Notes under the pieces: generated by a model
Told to the model about the DNA's origin: nothing
The model's database searches: none
What the model saw: only the letters and a program-made list of their open reading frames with translations
Translations under genes and position numbers: made by a program
Source of the DNA: Delta-02 sp964513565
Lineage (GTDB): Bacteria; Desulfobacterota; Syntrophorhabdia; Syntrophorhabdales; Syntrophorhabdaceae
Assembly (NCBI GenBank): GCA_964513565.1
Contig: CAZENE010000002.1
Location: 81,835-145,834, forward strand
Direction of reading: 5' to 3'
DNA length: 64,000 nt
In this document: positions 62,509-64,000 of the stretch, piece after piece
Position numbering within the stretch: the first letter of the stretch is position 1
Layout of the letters: each line of letters begins with the position of its first letter

Positions 62509-62838
62509 TTAAGAGATCTTGCTTCCGTTCTGTATGTTTTTATCGAGGGTGAGAAGCACGATCGATGATCTGTCGTCATTTGACGCGGCGAGGAGCATTC
62601 CGTGCGACAGTATTCCCCTCAATTTTCGGGGCTCCAAGTTGGCTACCACCGCAATTTTCTTTCCAATGAGCTCCTCTTTGGAGTAGTACTGTTTTATGCC
62701 TGCGGCGATAGTGCGCTCTTCTCCCATGTCGATTGTCAGCTTGTACAGTTTGTCCGCGCCTTCAATATCCTCACAGGTCTTGATCTCTGCGACCCGAAGA
62801 TCGATCTTGGTAAAATCGTCGAATGTAATGTTATCCAT
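62509..62838 (-). CDS. tRNA-binding domain protein (MetG C-terminal/CsaA-like)
   Basis: A 109-residue OB-fold protein. It begins ITFDDFTKIDLRVAEIKTCEDIEGADKLYKLTID and continues with KKIAVVANLEPRKLRGILSHGMLLAA, the signature of the methionyl-tRNA synthetase beta domain and CsaA. It is a free-standing module that binds tRNA or acts with MetG as a separate subunit. GGGAGAG precedes ATG 62838. Confidence 0.92.
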   Translation of the reverse strand: MDNITFDDFTKIDLRVAEIKTCEDIEGADKLYKLTIDMGEERTIAAGIKQYYSKEELIGKKIAVVANLEPRKLRGILSHGMLLAASNDDRSSIVLLTLDKNIQNGSKIS

Positions 62839-62853
62839 AAGCTCTCCCTAGAT

Positions 62854-63504
62854 TTAGCCGTCCGCAGGACCACAAGCCGGGCGGCAGACCTTATTTTTCA
62901 AGATCCCGATGTTCTCTATATCTACCTCTACCGTATCGCCGGGATTCAAGGGGCCTACCCCGGGAGGTGTTCCTGTAATTATGACGTCACCCGGCAACAG
63001 CGTCATGATCCCCGATACGAAAGAGACTAAATCGTAGACATTAAAGATCATATTCGCCGTTGTCGATTGCTGCCGTATCTGCCCGTTGACTCGGGTTGTT
63101 ATACGAAGTACTCCCGGATCTATATCGCTGACAAGCCGGGGCCCGAGCGGGCAGAAGGTATCAAAGGATTTTGCCCTAGTCCACTGGCCGTCCATGCGCT
63201 GGAGGTCCCGGGCGGTAACATCGTTGGCACAGGTAAACCCCGCAATATACGCTCCGGCTTTCGACACGGGAACATTTTTTGCCTGCCTCGATATGACGAT
63301 GCCAAGCTCTCCTTCATAATGAAGCTCCCGGGTCTGTGGGGGGAAGATAATATCGTCCCCGTCACCGATGACCGACGTCGACGGCTTAAGAAAGATAAGC
63401 GGGTATTCGGGAATGTCCATGTTAAATTCTTTCGCATGGTCCCGATAATTAAGCCCTATCGCTATTACTTTTGACGGATTGAATATATCAGTAATTTTAG
63501 ACAC
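62854..63504 (-). CDS. Fumarylacetoacetate hydrolase family protein
   Basis: A 216-residue enzyme. Metal-binding and family motifs are AIGLNYRDHAKE, LHYEGELGIVI (acidic ligands), FTCANDVTARDLQ and ITGTPPGVGPLNPGDTVEV. Members decarboxylate oxaloacetate, hydrolyse acylpyruvates or isomerise hydroxyheptadienedioate. The most likely start is GTG 63504, although its GGAGG is unusually close. No pathway neighbours point to a substrate. Confidence 0.92.
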   Translation of the reverse strand: MSKITDIFNPSKVIAIGLNYRDHAKEFNMDIPEYPLIFLKPSTSVIGDGDDIIFPPQTRELHYEGELGIVISRQAKNVPVSKAGAYIAGFTCANDVTARDLQRMDGQWTRAKSFDTFCPLGPRLVSDIDPGVLRITTRVNGQIRQQSTTANMIFNVYDLVSFVSGIMTLLPGDVIITGTPPGVGPLNPGDTVEVDIENIGILKNKVCRPACGPADG

Positions 63505-63554
63505 CTCCAGCGACGAATTGCTGTTCTATTTTAAGCCTCCCTTAACCGGGGCTG

Positions 63555-63899
63555 TCAAGTGATTTCCTTACCCGTTGCGTCATTCCCGGTTTTCAGTTTC
63601 CGTCCCGCCTTATTCTCGACGGAGGCCACCTTGCCTTCTATCCTGCCTGTCGGGCCCTTACGTATATCGAATTTAACGGTTGAATATATTCGCGCACAGT
63701 CGGGCTCCAATTGTTCATAACATCGCTTGATAATGGACAGGGCCTCGTCCATTGAATCGACTTCGACGATCGTTCCCATCGGGGTGAGCCTGTAGGCGAC
63801 AGCGCTATCGTCGATGACCGTGAGAAGCCGCGAGACATAGGTACTTACACTCTCGCCTTTGTCGGTGGGAAACATGGCGAATTCAAATAGTATCGACAT
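63555..63899 (-). CDS. MTH1187-family thiamine-binding protein
   Basis: A 114-residue ferredoxin-like protein with FAMFPTDKGESVSTYVSRLL, YRLTPMGTIVEV, and CYEQLEPDCARIYSTVKFDIRKG, all typical of the DUF77/YkoF-like thiamine-binding family. It probably binds thiamine or a hydroxymethylpyrimidine-like ligand; no thiamine gene lies next to it. AGGGAGG is upstream of ATG 63899. Confidence 0.9.
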   Translation of the reverse strand: MSILFEFAMFPTDKGESVSTYVSRLLTVIDDSAVAYRLTPMGTIVEVDSMDEALSIIKRCYEQLEPDCARIYSTVKFDIRKGPTGRIEGKVASVENKAGRKLKTGNDATGKEIT

Positions 63900-63920
63900 T
63901 GAATACCTCCCTTAGCGAAC

Positions 63921-63949
63921 TTCAAAATTAATATACCGTCCTGTATAAT
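63921..63949 (+). promoter_or_regulatory. Candidate promoter at the right edge
   Basis: TTCAAA (63921-63926), a 17-base spacer and a perfect TATAAT (63944-63949), reading toward the right edge. Confidence 0.55.
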
Positions 63950-63983
63950 TAATAGTATAGATTATTCCGTGCAGGATGAAAAC

Positions 63984-64000
63984 ATGACGCGAAAATGGAA
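63984..64000 (+). CDS. Possible start of a gene cut off by the window
   Basis: ATG 63984 has AGGA seven bases upstream and lies 34 bases after a TATAAT. Only five codons (MTRKW) are visible, so nothing can be said about the product. Confidence 0.3.

Noticed and set aside
1..64000. tRNA genes, CRISPR arrays, insertion sequences or prophage genes
   Set aside because: Gaps are short and none shows a tRNA cloverleaf, regular spacers, transposase or phage genes.

Overview
The window looks like chromosomal DNA of an anaerobic or facultatively anaerobic Gram-negative bacterium of deltaproteobacterial (Desulfobacterota) type. The signs are a type II secretion system, an OmpA-like lipoprotein, a NrfHA ammonia-forming nitrite reductase, a siroheme-decarboxylase-like domain (alternative heme pathway), several NarL-type two-component systems and an Aas-like fused acyltransferase/acyl-ACP ligase. 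This placement is inferred from gene content only. Coding density is high. The only gene-free stretch longer than 300 bases (49865-50244) is filled by two riboswitch aptamers. I see no tRNA, rRNA, CRISPR array, insertion sequence or prophage.

Layout. 1-8751: a type II secretion operon, gspD(partial)-E-F-H-I-J-K-L-M-C, without the major pseudopilin gspG. 8826-14563: response regulators, a VanX-like dipeptidase, a nitronate-monooxygenase-like flavoprotein and a soluble kinase/regulator pair. 14820-19955: NADP-type glutamate dehydrogenase, then a LemA/TPM/TPM/transglutaminase/Cys-rich cluster. 20101-24615: a chemoreceptor, a methyltransferase and small envelope proteins. 24795-30396: a five-gene minus-strand operon (SpoIID-like, sugar nucleotidyltransferase, sugar kinase, two-domain glycosyltransferase, DUF4922/HIT-like enzyme) that reads as a cytoplasmic sugar-activation system. 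30653-37866: a small His/Pro-rich protein, a kinase/regulator/metallo-beta-lactamase-fold operon, nrfHA, a small Lys-rich protein with a near-consensus promoter, a Nudix hydrolase, a minimal zincin and a nitroreductase. 37984-42709: FabH-like synthase, a dipeptide-binding protein with a single permease, and YihY. 42663-49864: DNA polymerase I read in one frame with an upstream AhbA/B-like domain, a small secreted protein, a cyclase-like protein of unknown function and a P-type ATPase. 49865-52800: the tandem riboswitch leader and a hybrid sensor kinase. 52879-64000: a short-chain dehydrogenase, a GNAT-DUF362 fusion, MarR plus an Aas-like fusion, RlmE, a hypothetical protein, an HMA protein, an NptA-like Na/Pi transporter, a tRNA-binding protein, an FAH-family enzyme, an MTH1187-type thiamine-binding protein and the first codons of a plus-strand gene.

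Most striking are: (1) two complete yybP-ykoY (Mn2+) aptamers in tandem between a good sigma70-type promoter and a P-type ATPase, the first followed by an intrinsic terminator and the second placed where it could control the ribosome-binding site; (2) the single open frame joining a siroheme-decarboxylase-like domain to a full-length Pol I, with a Shine-Dalgarno and ATG at the joint; (3) the SpoIID/nucleotidyltransferase/kinase/glycosyltransferase/DUF4922 operon, whose SpoIID protein lacks a signal peptide; and (4) a 326-residue protein with class III cyclase-like motifs.
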